Shown here: one piece after another, positions 15,709 to 25,564 of the stretch | Position numbering within the stretch: the first letter of the stretch is position 1 | How the letters are laid out: each line of letters begins with the position of its first letter | Assembly (NCBI RefSeq): GCF_000686805.1 | Contig: NZ_JMLP01000020.1 | Span: forward strand, 1 to 64,000 | Length of the DNA stretch: 64,000 nt | Direction: 5' to 3' | From: Bacillus sp. UNC41MFS5 | GTDB lineage: Bacteria > Bacillota > Bacilli > Bacillales_B > DSM-18226 | Translations under genes and position numbers: made by a program | Notes under the pieces: generated by a model | What the model saw: only the letters and a program-made list of their open reading frames with translations | The model's database searches: none | What the model was told of the DNA's origin: nothing

Positions 15709-17790
15709 TTATCCCTCTTTCAGTATACCTAATTGTTTTAAAACATAGCCCGAGACAGGTGTGTTTATTTGTCCAGCTCCTCCATTTGCCAAAATAGTAT
15801 TCATACTTTCATCATACCAAGGAGCGGCTTTTCCCATAACACCATATGTTGCATCGATCCCTTTTTCTTCACACATAGTTTTCAACAGTTGATTATTCTG
15901 AAATTTATTGTATTCCAAGTTCCAAGTAATTAAGTCATTTTTATCAGCATGCAAAATTTTACCATATTCCTTATTAAGATTTATTTCATCTATTATTTTA
16001 TTTAAATTATCAACGTCTTTATTTCTTATACAATCAATAGCATCAAAATAGTGAGTAGAATCAAACAAGTACGTGTGATATGCCGAAGGATTATCAATAT
16101 AACAAATTGCTCGTTCATCCATATTAAGCGGAACACCATTTTCTGGAATTACCGCAAAATTATTACCATACGGTGAACCTATTCTATCAAGATTTTCAGG
16201 TATAGGATGTTCTTTTGATACGGATAAAATTGGCTTTGTTTTATCCAACCCTGGAAATTCCGGCCAATTCACTGGCGGCCAATCTCCCCAATCAGTATAA
16301 TTGCTTTCACTCGTTAAAAATTTATGATCCCCGACAACATTAAAGTCTACCTTTTGTTCTGCAGTTAACATTTCAAAATTTTCTCGCATTATTTTTACCT
16401 TATCGACATTAGACAGAGTTTTGTCACTCCAAACATTCTCTCTTAAAAACGCATTAAAATCATCTCTATCTCTAAAGGATTCTTTAAAATAATCAGCCTT
16501 AAATTCTTCTTTAACAGATGTACTTTCCATTTTAGAACCCTTACTTCCAAGATTAACCCCATCAATCCTGCTCAACACATCTTTCAGCTTAATCTCCACC
16601 GCATGAGTATTCTCAACAGGGATTCGAACCTTTCCAACATCGCCCGCATCGTCAAATGCCAAGCCCATCCGCCGCGACGGGGTTATGTTTTTCGCATGAG
16701 TTATTGCGGAATCAACTAACCTTCCTGCTTCTAGTGTATCTTTTGCCAATTTACTTTTCACTACATTTGTCGTATCTAATATAGCCGCTGAGGCACTCTT
16801 CAAACGTGTAAGGGATTGCTGACCGGCTGTTTTAACCATATTGTCGATATGTATGACACCTTGGCGGAAACTCCCTTGAGCACCAGTCCTTAAACCTAGT
16901 TGTCCTATCGTATCTCCTACGTTGGCAAGTCTTACGGTACTGCTGAATTTCGTTAACCCGCTGACACCAGGAACAATATCCAATGGAGCTAATAGTCCGC
17001 GAAACCAGCGTTCCCCTGTCCCAAGCTCCCGGCCTGATACCCAATCCTTGCCGGAAACAGCTGAACTCAATTCCATCGCGCCATATGCTGCCCCTAAAGC
17101 CATACCTGCCGGAGGACAGATGAGTGTCGTCCCTACAATGACTACTAACGTCCCAATTTGCACCCAAAATTCTTTGTTTTCTTGTTGGTTCCGAATCGAT
17201 TCATACTCAAAAGCACGTGTATTTAAAACGGCTTGTTGATATTCTTCTTGCGAGAAATCCTGGTCTGGATTAAGTTCTTTCCAGGCATCGTATTCTAGCT
17301 TCATTTGACTTGCATAATAATTATCTCCACTAAACAAGTCATCCAAACTTACTTCCGTTTTAGGCACTTCAAACGATTGAGCAGGACCGTAACCCGCATA
17401 GACATACTGAGTCTCTGTCACCCCAACTCGATTAGTTGTCGTATAATTGGAAATCGTTAAATCCCGCATTGCCTCGACAAACGCATCCATATCTTCATAG
17501 AATGGCTGATCAATTGTGCGGTCAACAATCTCTCCGACCTTCCCAGTAAAGTTGTGTAATATCTCGAAGTCTTCAAATAATCCCTGGTACTTGCTTTTTT
17601 GACTGGTGTGATGAAAGGTTATGACCCCATCACTATCATAGTTCGTGATATCAGACTCAGCATCCTCTAAGTTATCACTTAGATCTTTCAGCGTATCAAT
17701 CATTCCTTTGCCCCAGCGGCCAAGGCCAATTAAATCTCCAATGCCGTCTTTCATCTTTTCCCAGTCTGACGGGATATATTTTACATCCAT
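15709..17790 (-). CDS. Type VII-associated polymorphic toxin with TNT-like NAD+ glycohydrolase domain
   Basis: A 693-residue effector. The N-terminus (1-200) is helical and lacks a signal peptide. Residues about 205-290, with LICPPAGMALGAAYGAMELS and DIVPGVSGLTKF, resemble the pre-toxin TG module of polymorphic toxins. The C-terminal ~190 residues resemble the TNT domain of tuberculosis necrotizing toxin: DWPPVNWPEFPG (503-514), DRIGSPYGNNFAVIPENGVP (535-554), DERA (558-561), YHTY (571-574) and PWYD..NGGAGQINTP (657-678). Arg536, Tyr541, Arg560 and Gln674 are candidate active-site residues by position in these motifs. About 75 residues lie between YHTY and PWYD, longer than I expect for TNT. 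A ribosome site GGGGGT is 8 nt before ATG. Expected to kill competitors by NAD+ depletion after EssC-dependent export; that is inference. Confidence 0.8.
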   Translation of the reverse strand: MDVKYIPSDWEKMKDGIGDLIGLGRWGKGMIDTLKDLSDNLEDAESDITNYDSDGVITFHHTSQKSKYQGLFEDFEILHNFTGKVGEIVDRTIDQPFYEDMDAFVEAMRDLTISNYTTTNRVGVTETQYVYAGYGPAQSFEVPKTEVSLDDLFSGDNYYASQMKLEYDAWKELNPDQDFSQEEYQQAVLNTRAFEYESIRNQQENKEFWVQIGTLVVIVGTTLICPPAGMALGAAYGAMELSSAVSGKDWVSGRELGTGERWFRGLLAPLDIVPGVSGLTKFSSTVRLANVGDTIGQLGLRTGAQGSFRQGVIHIDNMVKTAGQQSLTRLKSASAAILDTTNVVKSKLAKDTLEAGRLVDSAITHAKNITPSRRMGLAFDDAGDVGKVRIPVENTHAVEIKLKDVLSRIDGVNLGSKGSKMESTSVKEEFKADYFKESFRDRDDFNAFLRENVWSDKTLSNVDKVKIMRENFEMLTAEQKVDFNVVGDHKFLTSESNYTDWGDWPPVNWPEFPGLDKTKPILSVSKEHPIPENLDRIGSPYGNNFAVIPENGVPLNMDERAICYIDNPSAYHTYLFDSTHYFDAIDCIRNKDVDNLNKIIDEINLNKEYGKILHADKNDLITWNLEYNKFQNNQLLKTMCEEKGIDATYGVMGKAAPWYDESMNTILANGGAGQINTPVSGYVLKQLGILKEG

Positions 17791-17794
17791 TCAA

Positions 17795-18121
17795 TCATAC
17801 CCCCAGTTTCGCAATGATTTGCTCGGCGATTGCTTCGTCTGCCTGCATCATCGTATTTAGGATATCAATCACCAACGCAGCCGCTCGGGAGTAATTGTCA
17901 TATAAATCCATTACCTTCTGATTCGCCTCCGCATATACTTCCATGGCTTTCTTTGCTTTTCCTTCTGTGTAATAATCAATACTTCCCAGCTTTTCAATAT
18001 TCGGGGCGGCATTGGTCTCCAGTTCCGTAATAATTGCCTGTAATAAGGTGAAAATTGTTGTCATCTCATCAGGATTTACATTGATGAGCAGGCTCGTACC
18101 GCCCCCATCAGCTTTAAGCAT
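17795..18121 (-). CDS. WXG100-like small secreted protein (effector partner)
   Basis: A 108-residue, almost wholly helical protein: two long helices around a central YYTEGKAKKA turn where WXG100 proteins have W-x-G. No signal peptide. The ATG at 18121 has AAGGAGGAG upstream and overlaps the preceding gene's stop by 8 bp; the longer frame to 18160 is unlikely. It sits immediately before the toxin, 4 bp from its start. Such helical-hairpin partners commonly pair with type VII toxins to form the secretion signal or targeting complex; this role is inferred. Confidence 0.75.
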   Translation of the reverse strand: MLKADGGGTSLLINVNPDEMTTIFTLLQAIITELETNAAPNIEKLGSIDYYTEGKAKKAMEVYAEANQKVMDLYDNYSRAAALVIDILNTMMQADEAIAEQIIAKLGV

Positions 18122-18824
18122 ATGACTTCTCCTCCTTATAAGGGAAATCCATTTCGTCAAATAGGACCTTCAAAAACCAATATTGACTAGCATGGTAATA
18201 TTTTTTATTTACAGTATCGACCATGATTAACTTTTCGTCTTTCGTAAAGATAATCCACTGCTGATAATAGTGCCAATTAAATCGGTCTTTATGTTCCTCC
18301 TTAAGATGGAAGAATTCTAAATTCATAAACATCTCTTCCGGTTCAAAACTCTCTGTCTCGCGTCTTTCTTGATTGGATAATTCTTTTTTTAGGAACGCTT
18401 TTTCCATTTCAACCGGTTCTCTTACAATCACCGGAAATTGTTCACTTAACATTTTTAGAAGTGTGGCTTTAGAAGTAATCCGTAACTGATAATTACCTGG
18501 TGCTTCCAACTCCACCAGCACAATGACCTCGTCTCTTTCACGTTCACGGAAGGCAAAGAGAAGATTATTGATACGAACGTATTTCTGGCTTTGATGATAA
18601 AATTCTACGGTTTGGATAATTAGTGACCCTGATCTTGTTATCTTTCCCTCTGGTGTGATGATTTTCTTCTCAATCAGCCGGTCATGGGCCTCTTTAAATA
18701 CCTCTTCGCCTTTTAATTGGTAAACTTCTTTCTCAGGCAAGCCAAAAAGAACATTACCACCAAAAGCTGCCGCTAAAAGGTATAATTCAGCCACTGAAAA
18801 CGTATCTGTTGAACGTTCCATCAT
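18114..18824 (-). CDS. Type VII accessory protein, EspG/DUF5081-like
   Basis: A 236-residue soluble protein beginning with FSVAELYLLAAAFGGNVLFGLP, then mixed strands and helices. The opening and size recall the EspG-like/DUF5081 family found in firmicute type VII loci; I have not verified this. EspG proteins are cytoplasmic chaperones for type VII substrates in mycobacteria. It overlaps the WXG100-like genes on both sides (4 bp ATGA with 18821, 8 bp with 17795), so all three are translationally coupled, which fits a chaperone acting on the two small helical proteins. Confidence 0.7.
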   Translation of the reverse strand: MMERSTDTFSVAELYLLAAAFGGNVLFGLPEKEVYQLKGEEVFKEAHDRLIEKKIITPEGKITRSGSLIIQTVEFYHQSQKYVRINNLLFAFRERERDEVIVLVELEAPGNYQLRITSKATLLKMLSEQFPVIVREPVEMEKAFLKKELSNQERRETESFEPEEMFMNLEFFHLKEEHKDRFNWHYYQQWIIFTKDEKLIMVDTVNKKYYHASQYWFLKVLFDEMDFPYKEEKSYA

Positions 18825-19120
18825 AAATTCTTCACTTCCCTTACTGAGCCATCTTGAAGGAAATCATCGAAGTAGCCATCAAGGTTGTTTAACGCTGTTG
18901 TTTGTTTAGCGACAGCAGATTTCAGATCATGATGATATTTCTGAATGATTTCTAGATAACTTAAAAAGGAATCTCTAGATTTCCCGCTCCATTTAGCCGA
19001 ATGAAGGTAAGAAATTAGTTGTTCACAAGATTCATAGGTTTGTTCAATCGATTGCTCTAATGCCTTAGCCGCAGCCTTCGCTTCATTTACCTTATCCCCA
19101 TCAATTCTAACGGTCCCCAC
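18821..19120 (-). CDS. WXG100-like protein (TIGR04197/DUF5344-like)
   Basis: A 99-residue helical hairpin with WSGKSRDSFLSYL at the turn (W44-S-G46), the WXG motif of the ESAT-6 family. No signal peptide. The start is GTG, and its 5' end overlaps the end of the upstream gene by 14 bp. Likely a type VII substrate or effector partner, distinct from the housekeeping EsxA at 29.6-29.9 kb. Confidence 0.8.
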   Translation of the reverse strand: MGTVRIDGDKVNEAKAAAKALEQSIEQTYESCEQLISYLHSAKWSGKSRDSFLSYLEIIQKYHHDLKSAVAKQTTALNNLDGYFDDFLQDGSVREVKNL

Positions 19121-19517
19121 TGATCAATCGCTCCAATCTCTCCTGTAGCTCTTTCAATTCCTTTTCTCTTTTTACTCTTTCCGCTTCCTCTTCTTTAATG
19201 GCCAAATCCTTATAATGAACATATCGTTCATATGCCTTATTCTTCGCAGCAACCAGTGAACTCCGCTTGTCTTGATCTACGTGAAAATACTGTTTTAACT
19301 TTTCCGTTACTTCTTCCCTGCTCGTTTCAAAATCATTTGAAGGTATATCTGAATGAGATAGATACGGAATCGTACCTAGATAGGAACTGTAGGCTTCATT
19401 TGCTTCTGAAACCTTATGATTGTGTTCCGAAATGGCACTCTTGAGCTTCTCATACAGCTCATAATAATCATCTCTTTTTTTCTCCGTATCACTTTTAAAC
19501 CAATCAAACATGGACAT
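19107..19517 (-). CDS. Coiled-coil type VII accessory protein (DUF5082/YwqH-like)
   Basis: A 136-residue, highly charged helical protein with two long coiled-coil stretches (about 15-45 and 90-133, ending EELKELQERLERLISG by pattern). It resembles the small helical DUF5082/YwqH-like proteins next to WXG and LXG genes; unverified. The GAGAGGAAGTGA site 5' of ATG supports the start, and the gene overlaps essC by 14 bp. Confidence 0.7.
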   Translation of the reverse strand: MSMFDWFKSDTEKKRDDYYELYEKLKSAISEHNHKVSEANEAYSSYLGTIPYLSHSDIPSNDFETSREEVTEKLKQYFHVDQDKRSSLVAAKNKAYERYVHYKDLAIKEEEAERVKREKELKELQERLERLISGDR

Positions 19518-22500
19518 TCACTTCCTCTCTATTTACGTAGGGAGCCGCAATTTTGATTTTTTCTGCTTTGCCTTGTCTAATGTAGTAGGCTTCATAAGGA
19601 AGTAAGTTTTGCTCTTTGTAAGGTCGATTCAAGACCTCAAGTATGCTCTGATCCGTAATTCTTCCAATTAAGACTCCCGCCTTTTGTTTCTTCACTGTTG
19701 TGGCGATATCGTCGTATTGTCTTTCTAATGCGCCATGGACAGCTCCCATCACAAAATAAATTCCTGTTCTCGCACCCGTTTCGATTAGACTGGCCAGCGT
19801 CGATTGGCTAGTAAACGACATCGATTCGATAATGAATGATACATCCGTGATGAAGACAACCATTGGGCGAACTTCCTTCAGAAAATCATTCCTGGTCGCC
19901 CGCCCGTTGGTAGCTGTTTGTACTTGACGGAAGGCATCTTCCCTTGTTTCAAATAACTGCTGGAGCCGCTCCACAAAGACATCCATTGTTTCAGCATGGT
20001 CCGCATAAAGATTCACATTTTCCTTATAAACTCTAAATCTTGAAGAAACATTATCGATTAATCCCACATCAATGTGATGATTAATAGAGATACTGGAAAT
20101 CAGTGTTAGATATGTTTGTTCAACAGCGTCCATGCGATCGCTTAAGATTAATGTGTTTTGATTTTCCATGACAGTTAACTCCATTGGCTCTACATTTTCA
20201 AAATCGACCGCAAACGGGATACCGCCATTCTTTACGATCGTTTTCGTCTCTTGTTTTTCAATAAAAGGAGCAAACTCAATAACATCTGGAACCATTGGAA
20301 TTGGTAATGGCAACTCCCCATGCCAAGCTTTCCGCATCTCTTTACTCTCTTCTTGCATCCGATTGATAATCGAGAGCGTGTCGTCACCTTCGACAGGCAG
20401 AGCCGTTTGAAATAATGTTGGCTGCTCTATTTTAACCAAGCCTCTTCCAGGAACTTCTTCAATTTGTAAATCCGTTCTTCCGACAATATTCCGCGGCTCC
20501 ATTCCATCAATCATAAATAAAGAGATTTGATGTTTAATATTGGCTAGAACAGGGGCCCTCAGTACACTTTGACGCCCCGCACTAATGGCCAGATGGATTC
20601 CTACACTAACACCTTCCCTGGCAATCTGCGCAGCCATTTTTTCAAAATCGTCTCGGTAGGAAGCATCACTAATGGAATCGAACGTATCGATGATTAAAAG
20701 AATAACGGGGACTTCTTCTCCACTTACTTGTTCATACATTTGAATATTGGCGACACCATATTTACTTAATCGTTGCTTACGTTCTTTCAATTCATGCTGC
20801 AGACGTCGAAAAAGTTTACCTAGTTTTATTTCTTCATCCACCATAATCGTGTCTGCTGTATGCGGAAGGTCCCTCAATGGCAGCAACCCATTCGTTCCGA
20901 GGTCAATCAAATAGAAATGGACTCGTTTAGGACTATGTTGTCTAGCAATATTCATGGCCACCGTTTGCAAAAAGGTTGACTTCCCATACCCTGGACTAGA
21001 AAAGACAGCAATATGACCATCCTTCGTAAGATTCAGGGTAAGTGGTTTTTGTGCCTGCATTTCCGGGAGATCTACCAAGCCGAAGGTCACTTCCAACGGT
21101 TTCTTGTCTCCATACCATGACTCTTTGTAGTTCATTTCAGCAAAATCAGAAAGGAAAATCCGCTCTTCTAACGGTGGCAGCCATGGTCTAGGAAGATCAA
21201 CGATACGGTTTTCAGCTGCATAGGCATGAATATAATCCACAACTGCTTCCAGTTCGGTTGGAACCTTTGTTATCTCCTTCTTAGTCGATAGACCACTTAA
21301 GTCATCCGAGAGGATGTCATATTGTCCAAGATCATTAATGGCATAAATGGTCGTGTCCAGTAAGTCTTGTTCATTTTTATTTGGGATATAATCGGCACCG
21401 CTCCACGCACTTTGAAAAAGTTCATAGATTTCATTGTTCCCTACTTGTAAGTAAGAACGGCCAGGCAGTGTGATATTTGCGGCATCCGGCGTTTTCAAGA
21501 TTTCCATCGAATCACTGGCATTTTGGACTTTGAGTGCAAGCTTAAATTTAGAGTTGGACCATATTTGATCATCCACAACACCACTAGGTTTCTGGGTAGC
21601 CAGAATTAAATGAATCCCCAGAGACCGTCCAATACGGGCTGTCGAAACCAGTTCCTTCATAAATTCAGGCTGCTCGGATTTGAGCTCAGCGAATTCATCT
21701 GAGATTAAGAATAGATGGGGCATCGGTTCACTTGCCTCACCTGATTTATAGAGCTTTTGATATTGATTAATGTGGTTGACATCATACTCGCCAAATACAC
21801 GCTGGCGCTTTTGTAATTCGGCTTTAATCGAAGCAAGTGCTCGCATCGATTGTGTGCCGTCTAAATTTGTAATCGTTCCTAACAAGTGCGGGAGATTTTT
21901 AAATAAATTTGCCATTCCTCCGCCTTTATAATCAATGAGCAGAAACGCGGCTTCATGCGGATGAAAGTTTACCGCAAGCGAGAGAATATACGACTGAATA
22001 ATTTCTGATTTACCAGAACCCGTCGTTCCAGCGATTAAACCATGTGGTCCATGTGCTTTTTCATGGAGGTTCAAATTGACAAGATCCTCTTTCCCCCGCA
22101 ATCCCAGTGGAACAGCCAGGCTTTTATATGTTTCATTTCGAGGCCACCGCCACTCAATACCGAGCTCCTCCACTTTCTCTACACCGTACATTTCGAGAAA
22201 AGTCACACTTTCTGGAATCGAGTTTTTTAAACTTTGCAGGTGATTAAGCGATGCCAGCGCACGTGAGAAATCTTCTTTATTAAAAGCTTCCGGAAATTGA
22301 TCTGGAGTGAATTTCCGATTGACCAATTCACCCTTCTCAAGGATCATCATTCCAGTGGAAGCATCACGAATATCAATGACCGTTTTTACTTGTTCTGGAA
22401 GAGACTGCATGACATCTTGCACGAATACAAGGGAAACTCCTAATTCACTTGGGTCTTCATTAAAATATTCCATTACAGAATGATCCAATATCATCTTTTC

Positions 22501-24042
22501 ATCAGTTATCAGCACAACAAAATGAGGAGTAAAATACATTTTTTCACTTTTATTACTTTTCTCATTGATAGCAAGCTTTCGTGCTTTTAAAATCTGATAA
22601 AGTGAATTTAGCACTTGATCGCGGGACCGTTCGTGATAAACAAATCCCCTTACGTTTAGTTCTCGTAAACTAGCATGCGGAAGCCAGCGCATCCATTCCC
22701 ATTTTCCCTTTTCTTCTTCTGGAAAAATCGTGACAAAATGTACATCATGGTAACTGTGAAATAAAGCCGTCTGCATCACCAGCATCTGTAATTGTTCAAG
22801 CACAAGAGAACGCTGCCCGATGTACCCAACAGGTCCGTTTATGAGTGACGTCGCTGCCGGGACTCCCTCTAATTTGAGGTACTGAGCCCGAAGCTGGCGG
22901 GCTGCATCCACCAATTCATCCTTTACAAGGGAAAACTCCTCGATATTGAATTCAATCTCGAAGCTCGAATCAATCCGGCCCAATCCAAGACGGTACATAA
23001 GAAAGTCATGATGTAAGTTGGTCTTTTCATAAACGCGGGAATTCACTTTCATGGCCATATCCCGTAATTGCTGCACGTCTGGAAAATGATAATGGAGTGC
23101 ATGCCGCTGTTCTTCACTTACTTGATATAATTGCTGTGTTTTTTGTTTCAAGTACTCTCGGTAGCTTGTATCCCGTTCTTTAATATCCAAACGGTATTGC
23201 TTCAGACTTTTTAGATAGGATGTGATGGAAAAAATGACCGTGGTTACTGTCATAGCAAGCATAATGATGATATAGAACCCATTTGACAGAAACAAAGAGA
23301 CTAATATCATTGCTGCAATCATCACCAGCGGCGGAACGATCACCCGTGCCAGCTGTTCACTCGGTTTTCCAGGTTTATTAGAGGGGTTAGCAATTTTTTG
23401 TTTTTCCTCAGGCTCACGGTAGATAATCCTTGGTGACCGATGATAGTCAGGGTAATGACTGCCGAATTTCTGGTGAATGCCAAATAAACGAATTAATTTC
23501 GTGGCAATGATTGATTCTGCTCCAAGAATTTCAAGTCCGTCCTGACCAAGCTTCATCATCATTCCTTCAAAAAAAAGCTGGTCTCCTGGTTCTAGTTGCA
23601 CTACACCTGTTGTCCGAACATAATTGTGGTAAATCTCACCATCAAAGACTTCAAGTTTAAAAGGGTCTCCTAACTTCTCGCGAATAAGTACAAAATCCAA
23701 GGTTGAGTTCTTGATTCTTATATCATCGTAATCATTAGCACCAAATGTAATACTTAAGTTTCGTGTTGTATCGTAGACATACCACTCAGTTTCTTCCATG
23801 ATATAAATCTGGATGGCGTCATCATGAGTGTTTATTGTAAGGCATTCGTTGACCCGCAGTTGCTGTGAACCGATTGTGCATGAAGTACCATCCCACATAA
23901 TGGACTGTTCTGGATGAAAATCGATAAATGTAATCGTGTTCGACCAAACATTTCCGACTGTAATTGTTTTTGGTTCACTTATGGTTAAATGACATTTATG
24001 CAATTGACCTTTATAGCTCAGAAGTAATAATCGTTGTGTCAT
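19504..24042 (-). CDS. essC: Type VII secretion FtsK/SpoIIIE-type ATPase EssC (YukBA)
   Basis: The 1512-residue motor of the type VII machine. N-terminal tandem FHA-like beta domains (about 1-190) precede two transmembrane segments near residues 236-275 and then the ATPase region. The first FtsK domain has Walker A GTTGSGKSE (about 669-677), LLIDYKGGGM and LISDEFAEL. The second has SPGYGKSTFLQT (about 1016-1026) and LLIIDTFDS. The third, C-terminal domain lacks a good P-loop (ILSDRMDAVEQT), as usual for EssC. Its extreme C-terminus overlaps the accessory gene cluster; in staphylococci the EssC C-terminus varies with the effector set. Confidence 0.95.
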   Translation of the reverse strand: MTQRLLLLSYKGQLHKCHLTISEPKTITVGNVWSNTITFIDFHPEQSIMWDGTSCTIGSQQLRVNECLTINTHDDAIQIYIMEETEWYVYDTTRNLSITFGANDYDDIRIKNSTLDFVLIREKLGDPFKLEVFDGEIYHNYVRTTGVVQLEPGDQLFFEGMMMKLGQDGLEILGAESIIATKLIRLFGIHQKFGSHYPDYHRSPRIIYREPEEKQKIANPSNKPGKPSEQLARVIVPPLVMIAAMILVSLFLSNGFYIIIMLAMTVTTVIFSITSYLKSLKQYRLDIKERDTSYREYLKQKTQQLYQVSEEQRHALHYHFPDVQQLRDMAMKVNSRVYEKTNLHHDFLMYRLGLGRIDSSFEIEFNIEEFSLVKDELVDAARQLRAQYLKLEGVPAATSLINGPVGYIGQRSLVLEQLQMLVMQTALFHSYHDVHFVTIFPEEEKGKWEWMRWLPHASLRELNVRGFVYHERSRDQVLNSLYQILKARKLAINEKSNKSEKMYFTPHFVVLITDEKMILDHSVMEYFNEDPSELGVSLVFVQDVMQSLPEQVKTVIDIRDASTGMMILEKGELVNRKFTPDQFPEAFNKEDFSRALASLNHLQSLKNSIPESVTFLEMYGVEKVEELGIEWRWPRNETYKSLAVPLGLRGKEDLVNLNLHEKAHGPHGLIAGTTGSGKSEIIQSYILSLAVNFHPHEAAFLLIDYKGGGMANLFKNLPHLLGTITNLDGTQSMRALASIKAELQKRQRVFGEYDVNHINQYQKLYKSGEASEPMPHLFLISDEFAELKSEQPEFMKELVSTARIGRSLGIHLILATQKPSGVVDDQIWSNSKFKLALKVQNASDSMEILKTPDAANITLPGRSYLQVGNNEIYELFQSAWSGADYIPNKNEQDLLDTTIYAINDLGQYDILSDDLSGLSTKKEITKVPTELEAVVDYIHAYAAENRIVDLPRPWLPPLEERIFLSDFAEMNYKESWYGDKKPLEVTFGLVDLPEMQAQKPLTLNLTKDGHIAVFSSPGYGKSTFLQTVAMNIARQHSPKRVHFYLIDLGTNGLLPLRDLPHTADTIMVDEEIKLGKLFRRLQHELKERKQRLSKYGVANIQMYEQVSGEEVPVILLIIDTFDSISDASYRDDFEKMAAQIAREGVSVGIHLAISAGRQSVLRAPVLANIKHQISLFMIDGMEPRNIVGRTDLQIEEVPGRGLVKIEQPTLFQTALPVEGDDTLSIINRMQEESKEMRKAWHGELPLPIPMVPDVIEFAPFIEKQETKTIVKNGGIPFAVDFENVEPMELTVMENQNTLILSDRMDAVEQTYLTLISSISINHHIDVGLIDNVSSRFRVYKENVNLYADHAETMDVFVERLQQLFETREDAFRQVQTATNGRATRNDFLKEVRPMVVFITDVSFIIESMSFTSQSTLASLIETGARTGIYFVMGAVHGALERQYDDIATTVKKQKAGVLIGRITDQSILEVLNRPYKEQNLLPYEAYYIRQGKAEKIKIAAPYVNREEVNVHV

Positions 24043-24053
24043 CTTTCTCTCCC

Positions 24054-25235
24054 TCAGTTCTGCGGGTTTAATATGGATTCCAGACCATATTTTTCAGCAT
24101 ATGAATCATATTGTTCCTGATATTTTTGAACTTTCTTTTCACGCTCTGTCCCACTTAAATCAGGGTCATTTTTCGCCTGTTCTATTTGTTTGATTAGTCC
24201 ATACATGATTAATTGAGGATCATCAATATACTTGGCAAGGTCGATGGTTCTGGTAAAATCGCCTCGACCATTGTAAATCCAATACAATAAATAATTAGGA
24301 TCACTTTTTATACTAATATTTTTCAAGATTACTTCTTTTTGATCATCAGAAAGCTTCTCTGTTTTAATGAAAGAATAAGCAAGAACATACTTACTGGTTT
24401 CAGGTAATTTTTCTGGTGTTTGATCTTGTAAATCAGTAATCACATTTCCATAATCTAAAGATAAAAAGTGACGATCCGCTTCGAGGAGATGCGCTTGAAA
24501 AGGTGTTTTGACAAAAGTCAGATACACGAGCGGCACTGCTAAAATAACGGCAAGTGCAATCATGATAAAGGTTAATTGTTTATAAAGGCGAAATCTCTTT
24601 TTCGGTACATTTACTATGGTTTTTTCTAACTCTTGTTTTTCCTTTATGTACTGTTCTTCCAAAAAATTGACTAAAGAAGCGAATTCCTGAAGTTCACCCA
24701 CTTGACGTTCAAATGCGGAATCCTTGGCATTTGCTAAAGAACCAGAATAGAGGTCGTCAAAGGTATACTTTTTTGAAAATAATGCCACGATTAAACATTT
24801 GTATTGGAGAATAAATTTATCTTCATTCAGTTCATATGGGGGAATTAACTCCCGGATACCGCGAAACACGATAGATGGTAAAAGATTATCATCAAAAATC
24901 AGATTATCGGGATGTAAGAAGAAGGTCATGCGCGTGGTTAGGATTTTTCTAAATCGAGCGAGATTACACAACAGGCGTAGTTTATCTTTTCGGTTTAGCT
25001 TTTGTACGTCATCCCATGTGTGAGCCCGTGGATCGACTTCAAATGAGAAGGTAAACTTGTCGTCTCCTTCATCAACGATGGCAGGTACGAATAAATCTGA
25101 GTCATGATTAATTAAAGCCAATTGGCGAACATCTTTTACTCGTGTTTGTGATTTCGGCAGATCGAGCTTCCATTTATTATTAAGAATGAGAAACTTGTAT
25201 GTGATTGACTCCCATTGGATGCTTTTTTCATTCAT
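24054..25235 (-). CDS. essB: Type VII secretion protein EssB (YukC)
   Basis: A 393-residue bitopic membrane protein: a pseudokinase-like cytoplasmic domain (about 1-215), one transmembrane segment (QLTFIMIALAVILAVPLVYLTF by position, about 222-243) and an extracytoplasmic helical domain. It lacks kinase catalytic motifs, as is normal for EssB. AAAGGAG lies 9 nt before ATG. It is 12 bp upstream of essC and 64 bp downstream of esaB, in the canonical order. Confidence 0.92.
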   Translation of the reverse strand: MNEKSIQWESITYKFLILNNKWKLDLPKSQTRVKDVRQLALINHDSDLFVPAIVDEGDDKFTFSFEVDPRAHTWDDVQKLNRKDKLRLLCNLARFRKILTTRMTFFLHPDNLIFDDNLLPSIVFRGIRELIPPYELNEDKFILQYKCLIVALFSKKYTFDDLYSGSLANAKDSAFERQVGELQEFASLVNFLEEQYIKEKQELEKTIVNVPKKRFRLYKQLTFIMIALAVILAVPLVYLTFVKTPFQAHLLEADRHFLSLDYGNVITDLQDQTPEKLPETSKYVLAYSFIKTEKLSDDQKEVILKNISIKSDPNYLLYWIYNGRGDFTRTIDLAKYIDDPQLIMYGLIKQIEQAKNDPDLSGTEREKKVQKYQEQYDSYAEKYGLESILNPQN

Positions 25236-25299
25236 GTGTTCTAACTCCTTTTAAGAAACAGGCGCTATCTTCTCATCAGATAGGCCTGTTTCTATATAC

Positions 25300-25551
25300 T
25301 TATAAGACTAGTAAAAGATCTCCATTGGTTATGGGATAATCGATAAGCCGGTCGTCATCTGCCAATAAGAGTTCTTTATTGGAGAGCTTTACTGCAAAAA
25401 GTGGTGCCTTTGGAATATCAAGATACAAGGATTCTGCCAAATTCACTAGCAGTTGTTTAATCGGTTGGTGCGCAGGGATTCTAACGTCATATTGCCCTTT
25501 GCCCCATCTGCTAAAATCAACGGTCACGTTAATGTGTGTTTGACTAGGCAT
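25300..25551 (-). CDS. esaB: Ubiquitin-like type VII protein EsaB (YukD)
   Basis: An 83-residue ubiquitin-fold protein (INVTVDFSRWGKGQYDVRIP .. LADDDRLIDYPITNGDLLLVL), typical of YukD/EsaB. It lacks the C-terminal diglycine of ubiquitin. Cytoplasmic, required for or regulating type VII activity in relatives. The ribosome site GGAGGGAG before ATG is strong. Confidence 0.92.
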   Translation of the reverse strand: MPSQTHINVTVDFSRWGKGQYDVRIPAHQPIKQLLVNLAESLYLDIPKAPLFAVKLSNKELLLADDDRLIDYPITNGDLLLVL

Positions 25552-25564
25552 GCTGCTCCCTCCT

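Noticed and set aside
16832..17239. Open frames of 105-111 codons inside the effector gene in other frames
   Set aside because: Overlap the well-supported toxin frame completely; no independent signals.
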